Positions 42,591 to 55,550 of a stretch of DNA of 64,000 bases are shown here, piece after piece. Each line of letters starts with the position of its first letter. Position 1 is the first letter of the stretch. Position numbers and translations under genes: made by a program. The DNA is from Paramacrobiotus metropolitanus (taxonomy: Eukaryota > Tardigrada > Eutardigrada > Parachela > Macrobiotidae): the NCBI RefSeq assembly GCF_019649055.1, contig NW_026570264.1:930001-994000 (forward strand), read 5' to 3'. The notes below the pieces were generated by a model, which searched no databases, was not told where the DNA came from, and worked only from the letters and a program-made list of their open reading frames with translations.

Positions 42591-42832
42591 AGCATCTTCC
42601 GTTTCGATCGGCCGGAATGTGAATACCGGCGTAACGCATGTTTCATGGTTAGGAAATGCAGTCGAAGGTTGAGTCTATACAAAGGAAGCATCTTCAAAAT
42701 GATAATAATAATTTATGGCGTACAATTTCATAAGTCTTAACTGTGTTAAAGAAATGTACAACTTATAAACCGCCAAAGCTACTGTTTATATTGACACCCC
42801 TACATTTTGCTAACTGAAGGAGAGTTTACCCG

Positions 42833-45800
42833 CTAAATTGTGTAAAGGATACATCGCTTCTGAGTGGTACTGTTACTAGTATCTGAGTAACAGTATGAAT
42901 CAACCTCAAAAAACAAACAAAGACATGTAGTTTGGCATCTTACATTACTGAGCTGGCCGGTTGGGAACGCTTCTTCGTCGTTGTTGTCCTGCCCTTCGGC
43001 AACTCTACCGCCATCTTGCGTGGATGCGGCATCGGACACGGAGCAAACATCGTGGTGCAGTTGCATCACTTCAGGCGAACATCCCTGTTGGCGCAAGTCT
43101 GGAACGATGGAATGCATTTCTCGAGATGGGCTGCTTTCCCTGTTCGCAATCTCCTGCGATTGTGAAGCGGTGTTGTCTGCGGATATGTCCGGCATATGAG
43201 AAGCGGTATTCGCAGACTCCCCCGGTTCTGTGCCTGTGCCACACACAATGTTTTCCGGTACTTCCGTTTCCACGTGATCTTCCTCTCGCTCACCGTTTTG
43301 TTGAGGGTGTCGCATGCCGAAATAATCATCGAGTGAACGCGCACGAATATCCACACACACTAGAGCCGTAACTTCTGTAAAATAATCGTTCGTCATATAA
43401 AATTCAGTTAAATAATCGTAGGCCACGCTGAGAGAGTCAATTTAATTGGTTACTTAAAGAATAATTTTAAATCAGCAGCCGGAAGTTCTTGCAATTTACG
43501 TCATTATTTTAATGAATCCGTTTAGTCGATTTGCACCTCTTTCGGACCTGGTCACTGCCAGGTATCGCACACGTAATACGTATACCAAACCGCGAACAGT
43601 GGGTATAACTTTTCCCTGAGGCGGGCACAGTAATCATTGTCTTCTTTAATCAACAGCCTTCTTTAATTCGTGGTACTGTGCTGCTACCCTGCACTTCTCC
43701 ATTAATTTTATTTCACTGTGCAGGCTCAGGCGCGATGTATGAACTGCTTCATGATTCACACATATGGCTCACAGACCACAGTCCATGTAGTGTGTTATAA
43801 AATCTAAGCCATGTACTGTAGTTATAGAATAGTGAACGGCTCATACAACGTACGTGCGCTCGCACTGCAAAAGAAATTAATGGACAAGTGCAGGATACTG
43901 TAACATTAAAGCATACAGTATACACACCTTTCTGGCTCTCGATGGCGCGGCAGTTGTCGCTGTTTGTGATTTCCCGAGTTTCTGCTGATCCGTTACCTGA
44001 GTGTGGAGGATGAACTTCGACAGCGCAGTTGTCATGTGGTAATGAACTTGCGTCACTATTCTCGCTTTCACAGCTTAGTGAATCCGCATGCTCTAAAGTT
44101 GTATGCGGTTGTTGTCGGTCCTTAGATGGCATCCGCTCAAGTTGGGGCGAAGTTAGGAGCGGCTCCGTATTGATGTGATCAACGGCTGATCCCGATGTCC
44201 GCCGCTCGATATTACCGACGCCTGGAGCTTCCAACCGACATAATGTCGCTACCGGAGTCACGCATATGTCATCGGCAGGTACTGCAGTGAACGGTTGAGC
44301 CTGTGAACATGCAGAATAATTTTAAAACGAAGGCAAGATTGCCATCCTTTGGCTCTACATTCTTAGCAGCAAATGGGGCGGCCAATAACAGCTGAAGAAA
44401 CGTCTGCGATGTATTTTATTCCTAGTTAAAGATATTTTGCAGCCTTAAAGTAACAAACAAGCGAACAAATAGTCGGCACACTGCAACTAACTTACATTGG
44501 ACAGCTGAAAAGTCACCAGTGATTCTCCGCTGCGGATATCCCGCTCAACGGCGTCGCTGCTGGCAGATTCGACGAACGGTTCGTTGTCCGTTACGTTATG
44601 CTGACGCTCTGGAGCACTGCTAGAGGCTTCGCTCTCGTACGGTTGCGGCCGCTGGGTATCCATTGTACTGACGCTAAGGATTTGGTGGCTGTACACAACA
44701 GCGACTAAAACAGGAAGATAAAAACATTAGGTAACAGGCGAGTAGCCGATTTGCTCACGTAAACTACTGCTGAGTATGCCATATGCGGCGAAACGTCACT
44801 ACTGAATGTATACAGAAAATGTCTTTTCTGCTATAATAACAAGTAAAATATTAAAGAAATTTACAAACTACACCTTTATAAGATCAAATGCATAAATACA
44901 ATGCGGATAAAACATTAAAATGTTTATGCCTATCCAAACATAGAATTATTAATGTAACTAACCACAAACAGACTTGTCTTTGCGCTACAATAGCCTTTTG
45001 GTATTCACACGATAAGCTTTCGTAAAACGTAAAACGTAATGGAAGCAGCATGGTTTAGCAGTGCAGTATAATCGATACGTGTATACCTCACAGAGTGTCT
45101 ACTCGTGTACTATGCAGCCGTGGCCCGTAAGATCAAAATGAGTCATACCGCTCTGGCTGTCCGCGTTTTCATTTAGCTCACGAGGTCCCGGTGTCCCTTC
45201 TTTCTCACTGCGACAAACCGGCGGACGTAAATTTGGTGGGGCGTGTGGAGTATGTTCAGCCATAGAATCTTCGTGGTGTGCAGATGTGGTTGCGCGTCTG
45301 CCTTGAGACGCTGGCCCGTTCGGACGTTTGGAAGCCTTGGCAGGCTTAGATGACAAACCACAAAACGCTGTTGGAGCATCACACAGCTGGCGTCGTGTCC
45401 CGGACCTGACGATACGGCGGACACGTTTCGCCGTTATACCCGCGATCTTGCCTGCATTGGGTGGGTTACGTTCTGCCCCAAAAGATCATCACAGGAATCG
45501 CGTTGCTGCTCGCCATGACTGCTGGCTTCACGAAAATGATGGCTGTCTGTTTCTACCTGAGGGAGTTCTTTGCGGCTGCAGCCCGGCATTTCTGCATCTC
45601 CCGTGGAAATGGCTGCGGAAAGGAAGCAGTTTTTAAGTTGCTGCCTAACCGCTTCATAAGAACATGCTTGTTCGCGAAGTTTCAGAACGATGGACTGCAG
45701 TTCCCGGAATGGGCTACTGTTCCCGTCCGTAACCGCTCCCCGTTCCTGTGCAGCCGGGTCCGGCAAAGCGATGGGCGTAATACTAGTTGGCACGATGGGC

Positions 45801-45995
45801 GGCTCGTTATGTTGCCGTTCTGGAGAGCTGTCACGAGGTTCGATATACATGGTGGTTATGTTCCCGATTGGTGCGATGGGCGGTCCACTGTCGGCTACGT
45901 TATGTTGATGGGATGGTGTGACGTGATGCGCTTCGTTAACGCGCGACAGCGGCTGAGGGGGGTCCGTTGTATCTGCTGTATAGTGGCTGTGTGCA
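42833..45995 (-). CDS. duplicated acidic exons of a minus-strand gene
   Basis: Several open segments (about 42,940-43,380, 43,930-44,300, 44,495-44,690, 45,149-45,350 and 45,440-45,990) share pieces. SSPSREMHSIVPDLRQQGC in one matches SSPFRELQSIVLKLREQAC in another, SAPERQHNV matches SPERQHNE, and PVCRSEKEGTPGPRELNE matches an exon at 46.5 kb. Composition is Ser, Glu, Pro and Gln rich, and largely disordered. Donor-like sites of the form C-A-G-A-x-C-G|GTATG end two of them. They look like products of repeated exon duplication within one gene. Exact exon borders are uncertain. Confidence 0.45.
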
Positions 45996-46507
45996 GCAGC
46001 GGCTAGATGCAGAAAGATTATGTGCAGGCTGGAGATGATAAGCGCCGTACAAGTGCTATACAGTCTACATCTTGTGAGAGTGGAGACTTACGTATTGTTA
46101 GATTATGTATTCAGCGTGATTGCCAGTAAATGTAATGTTGCCATATGTGCTACAGGTACATGTAAATACCAGACCTGGGCAGTTAATTTTAACTATTTAA
46201 CTTAACGCGAGTTATTTTCGAGTTATTTAGTTATAACTTAGCTCTTTAGCTCTCATAAAAATACTGTATATTGCCTATGGCAGCGTAACTCGCGGTTTAA
46301 CTCGAAACTCGGTTTTCTTGTATAAATAACTCAACTCTTAGCGTAATTTGCACGCTCCCGGTAACTCGTAACTCTAACTTTGGGTCATTTTTCTATAACT
46401 GCCCAGGTCTGGTAAATACATGTAGCTACTCTGTACATGTGCTTATTATGTAGCTATATTTCAAAACGTATTTACTATAAAAATAATAGTATAAAAATAC
46501 GCCATAC

Positions 46508-46909
46508 CGTTCTGGCTGCCCTTGTTACGCAGTTCATTGACCTCAGCAGGTTCCGGCATCCCTGCGGTTTCACTGCTGCATACCGATGAACGCAAATTCG
46601 GTGAGCCGTGTTGTGTACATCCAGTCACAGAATCTCCACTATGTGTAACCGTTGCTACACATTCGCATTGGGACGCCGTACCGTCCTGATTTTCGGCAGT
46701 CATGGTTGGCTGGAACGTGGATGTTGTTGGAGCATCAGCCTCCTGACTTCCTGGTCCAGATTCAAGCATACTGCGGAGTCGCTCCATCGAAAGTCCCGAT
46801 GTCTGGGCCATATCGGCGAGGTTACAAGTCCCTATGAAAACATCGTCAAAGGAACTGCGTGTTAGCTCGTGGTAAGTGCTGACCTCGGACGCATTGTGCC
46901 CGTCTGCTT
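46508..46909 (-). CDS. second exon of the helix-turn-helix array gene
   Basis: An acceptor at 46,909 (TTTTTATAG) and a donor at 46,508 bound an open segment. It is in phase with the donor at 47,128 of the upstream large exon (phase 1). It begins ADGHNASEVSTYHELTRSSF, echoing NASEVHELDWRSFNE from the end of the large exon. The remainder is disordered. It is followed by a donor matching that of the exon at 45,149. Confidence 0.5.
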
Positions 46910-47127
46910 CTATAAAAACAGCACTCAAGCGTTTGAGGAGCATAAAGTCTTTATTATCAGCGTACGGGTGGAGAAACAGGAAACAAGCAGGTATCAAACC
47001 TTGTACAGTCGCCTGTACTTTACCCGTTGTACGGCATTGCATCCAGTATTAAAAAAGCACACTTACGCACGAGGAATTTGCCGAATATAGATTGTACAAC
47101 ATACGAGCAGCTGGTTAACCTGCTTAC

Positions 47128-49783
47128 CACTTTGGCTACTTTCCCCAGAATTGCGATCCACACCCCCGTCTTCGGCGTCATGGAGTAGTAACGTGCCATC
47201 TACGCGGAAATCCGTAGAAGCGACCCCGTAGTAACCAGCGCCATCGATAACTGCCGTTGGCTGTGCGCCCTGTGCGATTGGACCTTCATTGAAACTTCTC
47301 CAGTCAAGTTCGTGAACTTCTGAAGCATTTCCATCCTGCAGACTATGCGTATTCGTAGTGGTCGATTCTTGGATTATACTTATAGTTGTCGGTAAGGCGT
47401 CCACAGCGGCAGTGCACACTCTCGGCTCTCCGGAGATTACATGGCTGGTACTTTCGTCGGGATTAGACTCGAAGGTGTTCCCACAATCGGAATTACAGCA
47501 AGGTTCACATTCAGAGCCTGGAACTCTCTGTTGCATGGCTAACAACCGAGCTGACCTCCGGCGCCGATGGTCCGTTTTGCTGCCACCGTCATCATCAACT
47601 CCCGGTGTCAGGACGACTCCTTCTTCCGCGTCACTATTATTATCCATCGCAGGTGACTTCCTGCTCAACGGAAGCACATCCGGCGCACTCGCTTCTTGGT
47701 CCCAGTTTTTCCTCAAAATCTTGCTTATCGTACGAACGCTCAGTTTCAGCTGTTTCGCAATTGCTCTCATTGTCAATCCCTCCGCGCGCAGTTTCTGAAT
47801 ATCTGCTTGCCTCTGCAGGTAGCTGTTTTGGCTGCGTTCCTGAAGGGATTTGCCATTCTGTAGCAAAATCCAGTTTAAAGTTCTCTCTGAGATTTTAAAC
47901 TTCTTCTGGATGTACGATCCACCGCGACCTTCTTCAAAGCAGTTCAGTATGTCTTTCTTCTTTTTCTGGCTAACAGAGACCTTAGTTCGCTTGACCGAGC
48001 TGCGGGAAATAACAGCGGCTACTTCTTCACCCAGCTTAACCTCTTTCATAATATCGGTTATTGAGTACCCACGATGATGCAGCAGGAGGATATTCTTCTT
48101 CTGTGCATTGGTAACGATCATTCGTCGGTATGTCCCTACGGTCTCGACGCTAATGCTGAACCGCTTCGCAATTTCTTCTGGACTGAGTGTTCCTTCGCGC
48201 GCTAGCTTTCTGATCTCATTTTTCTGAAGTTCAGTCAGCTCGGTGCGCCGTTTGGGCAACTTTGCTGCCTTGATAAACTTGTGAAGTGTTTTACTGTTGA
48301 TATCCACGCGCTCTGCGATTTTTCTCCATGTGCAGCCGCTTTTGTACATTTCGCAGATCAGCTGCTTGTTTTTCTCGTTCAGTTTGTGTTGCTTGGGTTG
48401 AGCCATAGAACTCCCAGGGTGTGCTTCTTCATCTCGGGAATCCGTAGAAGCGTGCCCATGAGAAGCGGCTTCGGTAACTGCAGGTTGCTGTGCGACCAGA
48501 CCTTCGTCAAGACGACCCGATTCAAATCCGGAAGTTCCTACCCCGGAAGTCTTTGTTTCAGAATCTTCCGCATCACAAGTGTCAGTTTCTGCTTCGGAAG
48601 TTCCTGCATCCGACGTCTCTGTTTCCTCTTCTGATATCACTGCATCGGAAGCATCGCTTTTTGCTTCAGAGGTTTCTGCATCAGATGCTTCTGATTCGGA
48701 AGTTTGGGCTTGATAAACACTTTTGCGTTTGCATCCTTGATTTCTTTGCTGCAAGGCTGTTACCCGAGCCGACCTCCGACACCCGACAGCTATGTTGTTA
48801 CCGCCTTTCTCGTTAACTGGCGAACTTGGCGAATTCTGGACGACTTTTTCTCCGGCGGCAGTGCTCGATTCCATTTCAAGGTTAACCCTGCTCAAAGGGA
48901 GCCCATCAGCCGCGATGGGTGCGTTGTCACAGTTCTTTTGCAGAATATTGAATATTGCTCCCGTGGTAATTTTCAACTGCCTTGATATGGCCCTCATTGT
49001 TAATCCCTGAGCACGAAGTTTCAGAACAGACGCTTGCCGCTCCTCATAAATTTTTCGGGAACGTTCCTGGAACGTTTTCCCATTCTGCTGCAAAATCCGT
49101 TGTAAAGTCGTTTCGGTGATGCCGAACTTCTTCAATATGTGCTCCTTAGTCCGCCCTTCTTCGAAACAGTTCAGTATTTGTTCTTGTTGCGCCTGGGTAA
49201 CGGAGAGTTTCCGCTGCGCGGCCAAAGCACTTCTAATTACAGTATATGCGGCATCTCCGTCAACTTTAACCTCACGCATAATATCCGCCCTTGAGCAGCC
49301 GCGATGGAACAATTGAAGGATCATTTTCCTTTGCTCTTCCGTGACTGGCGATTCGGTGGCCCTCAGCCGAATTCGATCTACGCTGGTCGTGCAAATGTTG
49401 AACTGCTTCGCAATTTCTGCCGTACTCTGATCTCCTTTGCGAACTAGCTCTAGGATCTCTTTTCTGAGGCTTTCAGTCAGCTTAGTGCGTCGTCGGGATA
49501 ATTTTTCAGCTTTAATGACTTTCAGGATTGTAGCACGGCTGACACCTACGCGATCGAGGATTTGCTGCCATTTGTAGCCACCTTTGTGTAATTCACAAAT
49601 CAGCCGTCTTTTTTTCTCATCCATTCCTTTCTTCTTATCGGGTGCCTTGGAGTTGATCATCGGCAATCCGAGTGGGTGCGAATCTGTACAAGCCGGGTAA
49701 TTAGTTTCTTGCGTAAAGGACGCAAAGGTACAGGTACAGCAGTACATACGCGCGACGCTGCCTTTTACATTGTTAGAAAGCAA
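47128..49783 (-). CDS. ten-unit helix-turn-helix array protein (large exon)
   Basis: The exon encodes about 885 residues. Five helix-turn-helix units of about 45 residues lie at about 54-285, then an acidic serine-rich linker (repeats of SEAETSDA type) to about 470, then five more units to about 700 and an acidic C-terminus. Unit n of the first set resembles unit n of the second; for example LRAQGLTMRAISRQLKI pairs with LRAEGLTMRAIAKQLKL, and ILNCFEEGR occurs in both. Each unit looks like a transposase or homeodomain-like fold. No catalytic DDE domain follows, so this looks like a domesticated or novel DNA-binding protein. A start at the internal MINSK, about residue 42, is also possible. A donor at 47,128 leads into acidic exons. 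Confidence 0.7.
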
Positions 49784-51142
49784 CCACTACCTACACTACA
49801 GCTGTCGAAATGATAAATTTAATTCCGAAACGGCTTGTTATGAGAAATAAATTCGATTGTTAAGTAGGCCGACCCACTGTACTTTTAATAAAATACGAAT
49901 GCAAAAATATATCGCAAGCATAGTATTATATTCATGCCGCCGCTGATGTTTCAGCCAGATACTAACTTCGTTAAACTGAAGCTGCAAAATTTTATCAGCC
50001 CTTTTTATTTTAAATCAATCTAAAATACCGTACATACAGTAGTTTTGCTAACAACAAGATGAAATACCTAACCAATGCGGGCAAACGATTATTCCGAAAT
50101 AGCTTATTTAACTCAGTCTCCTGGACTACAATCAACACAAAGTGTATCTGTCTGGCATCTGCCTTCAGTAACTCGTATCTAAAATATTCTGTAACGCTAA
50201 TACATTTCACTAGTTAAAACAGAAAAAGGGATGCAATGCGGCAGGAAAGCGGATGATTTTATATACGGTGGATGAAATTCGGCAGAAAGCTGGCTCCTAC
50301 AGGATCTTCGCGGGGAGGCACCCCCTCGATACCTTCTCTCAAAAGACCTACGCATCCGAATCTTTTTGGGGATTTTATTTAGAAAGAGTACAAGTACTGT
50401 AATGCAAAATACAGATGACAATATTTAAAGCAAAACAACAAATTCAAGCAGAAAATCAATCCGAAATCACGCATGAGGCGATAGTGGCCAAAACCAGCTG
50501 CGCAATCCTTGCCAAAGCTCTAAACCTAAACGTTGCAAAATGGAAGCGAACTGGGATATTTCGGTACGAACGAAAAGAATTTCTTACAAAACAAAAGCTG
50601 CTTTGTTCAACGAACCCATATAACTCGCATGCCAAAGGCACAAAATGACATCTAAAATCGAGGTATACTTTCTCTTCTTATCTGCAAATGCGCGCTTCTT
50701 ACCTTCTTATATACCTGTACGAGTATTTATCAGAATTACTTCCCTGCTCGTAATCGCTGTTGACTATTTGCTCACTGACGCTCATAATCGCTGACTGACT
50801 ATGAGTCAACATTTACCCATTTCAAAAACCGGCAAACTCTAATGAACAGTTCAGATATTTGTTCAGATATACTGTATATACCCACAAAAGTTATTGTTAC
50901 AACTCAACCAAAGTCATTATTTAAACATTCAAATTGCAGAGAATTATTATTATATAATTATCTGTAAACTTTAAAACATAAATAACCTACGCTTTAACAC
51001 ACTGCAAAATTTAGCTGTGATTGACGCCGCAGTATAATGTACAGCTGTACGGATGTAAGTCATGTAACCTATGTATATACTCGGGGCTTCACATGTGACT
51101 TTTCGTCGCTGACTTAGAAAATAGTAATTGCCTAATTACATA
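49784..51142. other. gene-poor stretch upstream of the array gene
   Basis: No supported gene. The promoter of the array gene should be here, but I see no clear TATA box near 49,800-49,900. Confidence 0.4.
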
Positions 51143-51782
51143 GTACCGAATTCGGGTACATACACGACAACTTTCGCAGTGGCGCACTCCCAAACACTTC
51201 TTTGCATTGCTTTATGATATTTTGTAGCCAAAGGATTTGTATACGTAGGCGTGAAATCCTTTTGCGCGCGCAACATCCGGTTGGGTGTTATTAATAAAAT
51301 AACATTCCAAAGTTTAAACGCGCGGAGGTGTACCAAAAGTCTCAATATGAACCGAAGCTCTTCAAATTTTGCACGAAAACACACATTACAATGCCTTTCG
51401 TTTTGGTACCGAACCAGCTTTCTACAATTTTTTTCAAATTTTAAAATGAATTTCGAAAACTTTTAAAATTAAATTAAAATTTGAAAAACGTGGTGGAAAG
51501 CTGGTTCGGTGTAGAACGATCTTCATAGTAATATGCGGTTTCATGCAAATTTTGAAGAGCATCGGCTCAGAATGAGACTTATGGTACACCTCCGCGCGTT
51601 TAAACTTTTGGAATTTATTTCACTAATGACTCCCGAACCCGATGTTGCGCGCGCAAACGGATTTCACGCCTACATATACAATTCTTTGGCTATAAAATAT
51701 CACAAAGCAATGCGAAAAAGTTTTGGAAGTGCGCGACAGCGAAAATTCCGGTGGATGTACACGTATCTAGTGCTATGTACCG
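51143..51782. repeat. fold-back element, about 285-bp inverted arms
   Basis: The left arm (about 51,143-51,425) and right arm (about 51,490-51,782) are inverted copies at roughly 80% by eye, with an AT-rich loop. Markers include GGAGGTGTACC against GGTACACCTCC, GCGCGCGCAACAT against ATGTTGCGCGCGC and AACCAGCTTTC against GAAAGCTGGTT. No transposase is encoded. It is probably a non-autonomous fold-back or MITE-like element. Confidence 0.72.
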
Positions 51783-51986
51783 GACCAAATGCCGTAATCA
51801 CGAATTGCGATATGATGGATGTAATTCTTGCATCCGTCATAAATTATTGTAATTTGTGAATTGGTATTTTCACCTATTAGACTAACTGTCACGGCCATAT
51901 CCAAGAAGCTCTGCTTCTCGCCGGCCATCGCACAATCGCCGAGGATGTGCAGAATTACTGTACACGTAATGCTTGCAGGTTCGTAC

Positions 51987-52215
51987 CTTTGGTATTCAAA
52001 ATGGAGAGCAACGCTGTCAGTGCGCCAAAGGAAAGATTCACCAGCGAGAACCACAACGACAGAAAATAGTATGTGCATCTAAAATCGTATGCCAGGTCCT
52101 GTAGGGATAGCTACTCTCCCCGGCGTCCCGCACGCTGCAGGTTCTCACTCCTGCAGGATGAAGTGGATTGTGTCCGCAGTTGCATTGCTTCCCCATCGTT
52201 AAGCAATTAGGATCG
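51987..52215 (-). pseudogene. membrane protein family, copy C, N-terminal exon remnant
   Basis: The minus strand reads SLQDLAYDFRCTYYFLSLWF and then a span ending at a donor (AAAG|GTACG), nearly the same as exon 1 of copy B. Upstream the frame is broken by a stop and a shift before the equivalent of LTLREAMALR. No further exons of this copy were found to the left, where the fold-back element lies. Confidence 0.6.
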
Positions 52216-52832
52216 GAAGTCAGCTTTCAGTTCCAGCGCTTTTCGATACATTTTCCCTCAAGATTGACGCTGACTTTGTGGATGGAGATCTACAGAGCCG
52301 GGAGCCGTAGCAAAATAACCTTCTTTTTCCAGAACATATTTCATCACGACACACTTTTGACTTCTGCACCAAGTATTTAGCAGGGTAAACATTTTGCGAC
52401 AGATGTGGGCGACGAACCGGATGTCGGTCTTATGCAGCGGGGAAATATCATTTGATACAAAAGTATTTTCGAAGCAACATAGCTGATATTCTGCTAACAG
52501 CCGTTATCCGATCAAATGGAGCTCGTAAATTAGTAATAAAATTAGGATGTGCGCCAGGTTGCACTGCAAGATGTCGAGTTGCCGATGCCAGAGTCACTTA
52601 CATACTACAATTACATTCCTCCTGTGATCAATTTTCATACTACATACATATGCCGTAGTCTAGCTGCATAGAGGATAGAGGACAGGGAGAGGTATAAAAA
52701 TAGCTCTGTCTGTTCAGCTTTACTACGACTATACTGGATGATCAGTCGTTATACTAGTCACACCAAGGTATTGTAGACGGGTAATTTTTATTGGTTTGCT
52801 TATCATTTATAGGTTTAAACATCAACATTACA

Positions 52833-53342
52833 TTATAAAACAAAGTAAACAGCGTTAAAACCGTCAGAACGCGGAACAGTAGACGTCACAGACAGCGCAT
52901 TCCACCGCTGTATTTCAATACAAAGACGCTGTAGTAAAAACTCGTAGGAGCGTCGTTCTCCCGTAGCATCCTTTAATCGCCTGCCCAACTCTCGTAAAAA
53001 TGTGATACATGATGGACCAGCGACGCCAAACGTTTCAAAAGCCAAAGCAACAAATTCGAATTCAGGAGCTAAATACTCGTATTTCCGCCTCTTTTCTTCT
53101 TCCGCTTTTCGGGCAGCTTCTCCAGCCTTGACGCTGCTGCTGATGACGTTAGACAAGGCAACCGTATCAACACAAGTCACGTCCCATGCTAACCGTAACC
53201 CGTTCTTCCAAGGCAGTTGCGATACACCGTCCGGCCGGCGATTATCTTCATCACTAGTGCCAAGCGGTTCCAGTAAAGCCGGTATTTTAGCAGTGACCAG
53301 GCTTCTTCGAATCAGTTCGTTCAGTGCAGTGTGGCGAAGAAA
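52833..53342 (-). pseudogene. C-terminal fragment of a retrotransposon-type protein
   Basis: Continuous frame with LNELIRRSLVTAKIPALLEP, RRPDGVSQLPWKNGLRLAWD, VTCVDTVALS, EFVALAFETFGVAG and LLQRLCIEIQRWNAL. These motifs are typical of the conserved C-terminal domain found after reverse transcriptase in many invertebrate retroelement proteins. No polymerase part remains nearby, so it is a truncated copy. Confidence 0.6.
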
Positions 53343-53443
53343 ACGTCCGGCGCTCTTATTATTATGTTAAGTTTATTATTATGTATTGTAGACTGAGACT
53401 GGGGATAGAAGTATACTAACCTAAAATATTGCGTGATCCATTC

Positions 53444-53546
53444 CATTGCCGTTGCTCAAGGTGTGCGACAGAAATGGAACGAACACATGAAGAGAGGAAT
53501 CTTCATTCTTTCCTCTCGCACACCTACTCGTAGAGCAACGGCAATG
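53444..53546. repeat. hairpin of about 100 bases
   Basis: CATTGCCGTTGCTC at 53,444-53,457 pairs with GAGCAACGGCAATG at 53,533-53,546; inner pairs GTGTGCGA/TCGCACAC continue the stem. Size suits a small hairpin RNA or MITE remnant. Confidence 0.55.
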
Positions 53547-53639
53547 CTTGATCATATAGAAAGATATCATATCACATGCAAATGCCATGACACGTACTGT
53601 ACGAGTTCGCGCTTTACTGTACTGTGGTTAAGTGTACAG

Positions 53640-55180
53640 TACACTTACAGTAATCCCGAAGAAATCGATAATCGGTATATTCTTCGCATGTTCGGCTTGT
53701 GCCTAAACGTTTGTGTGAATCCGAACCTCGTACGCCAGGGCGTCCACTTATTACAGCAGAATAATTTTTCGGGTACTTACATACTACAACTACGGGTACC
53801 TGCATCATTAAAAACTGGTTTTGGCTTTACGGACTATGAATTAATATAAATTTTTAAGTACAGTATTAGTGCAACACGTACATACAAATTGTCAATGGAT
53901 ACAATTAATAAGATTAGACGATCGCGCGTTCTCATACCGAACATTCCGTGCGCATGCGGCGCAGTGCTCTGTGCGAAAGCCGGATATTTTACAGCAGTCG
54001 GAAAGCGCACTGCGCCACATGCGCACAGGAAGTTGAGTATAGGAGAGTGTGACCGTTTACTATTAAATTGTACGTACTCGTACCTTGCAGAAACGAGCAT
54101 GAAAAAGCACAACACGGTCAGACTTTTTTATTCTTTAGCCCTGCGAATAAATCTTCGGCATTAGAATTGCGGTGATTAGGATACATCGTATCTGTACAAG
54201 CCGGTAATGGAAAAAAAAACAGCATTTTAAGGCAGCCGCAAAACAATCATAAAGTGGCTGGACGAATTTTAACATTTTTGTTGGATCCTCATCCCTTTTC
54301 CTGAATGGCCTGGTGCAGGGGAAGTGCTTATATATAAGTACAGACTACAGAGAAGGAAATCAGTGGGTCAAGCTTACTAATGCGGCGAATTATGTTGCAT
54401 GTGGCTGTTCTGGCGCACAGAAGCTGACGTCGGCAAAATCGGCATATGACCAAATTCGGGATTTAATTTAGTTTGAAAGTCTAAATGTCAAATGTAAAAA
54501 AACCTGCAGTTGATAGTCAAGGAAACACATTATTTCTCGGACGGCACATGCACCAATGCCTTTAGAAAAATTTGGTGCCCAGTTAGAGTTTGAATTTCCT
54601 TTCAGTCTGATTCATCTTAGCCTGCATCCGCGACGGTCAACAACATGGAGAGGGTCAGCATGAGCAAGCACTTCGGAGGCAGCCTGGTAGCCACATCCTT
54701 TGTGACGTCATCGATGTTTTTGGCCTTTTTCTTCTTCCATCTGCACCAGCAATACTGTCACATCGTTTTAATTTTCATCATTTTACAGCAGTTGAAGCTT
54801 TTTCATAATGGACATTTTGCCCATTTGTCGCACTTACAGCTCATAACACAGCGGAAAAAAAGGCCAGATTCCAACGTATTTCTTCTTTAAATCATCCTCC
54901 GTCAAAGAATCTAACCAGGATAGCGTGGCTCTGGTTTTACTACATATCTGGAAGTGTGGGACACCGTTCTTTCAGGACTGATTGGAAGGCTGCCGGCAAC
55001 GTGCATGTTGTGGGTTCCGTAAAGGTATACTTCCAATACGGAAATACGAAAACGACCGGCTCCTTACAACATGCTAATGAGGAAAGGACCGGGTGTTGCG
55101 GATTCGATGGTCATTGGGATAGTTGTACGATATCGGCGTAAAACACATTGACAGCTTGCCATTAGAAGCAACAGTTTTTC
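53640..55180. repeat. diverged segmental duplication, second copy
   Basis: Collinear with about 40,150-41,200. About 430 bases (about 54,644-55,073) have no counterpart in the first copy, so one copy has an insertion or the other a deletion. Confidence 0.55.
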
Positions 55181-55550
55181 AGCAACAGGTGGCGTAACAC
55201 AGTGGCATAATCGGCCTCGACTGAAATGTGGCCTGGAATGTAACAAAATCATCTTCCGTTCGCAACATAGGCCAGAAAGTATACCAGGAAAGGTTAGGGA
55301 ATTCTATAAACTCGTGGAACGTCAGGACGGAATTGTCAGCGATGATCCACCAATCGAGTTTCACGCTCAGAAACGGCAGAATAATGTTTGCCAGATGGTG
55401 CAGACATTTCTCCCAGTTACCGATGAGGTAAATGATTTTGGTGCTGGCTGTTACTGTGCTGCACAGTATGTGCATTATGGTAGCGGGGGCTCCGATAAAG
55501 TTAGACCACTGCTGTCGTGAGAACTGTATCAAAGTATCGAGGATATCCAT
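55179..55550 (-). CDS. possible exon of a multi-span membrane protein
   Basis: An open segment of 123 residues with several hydrophobic spans, starting MDILDTLIQFSRQQW. It might be a distant relative of exon 2 of the PPxY membrane family (which opens GYILD), lying in the same tandem region. No clear splice partners. Low confidence. Confidence 0.25.
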   Translation of the reverse strand: MDILDTLIQFSRQQWSNFIGAPATIMHILCSTVTASTKIIYLIGNWEKCLHHLANIILPFLSVKLDWWIIADNSVLTFHEFIEFPNLSWYTFWPMLRTEDDFVTFQATFQSRPIMPLCYATCC

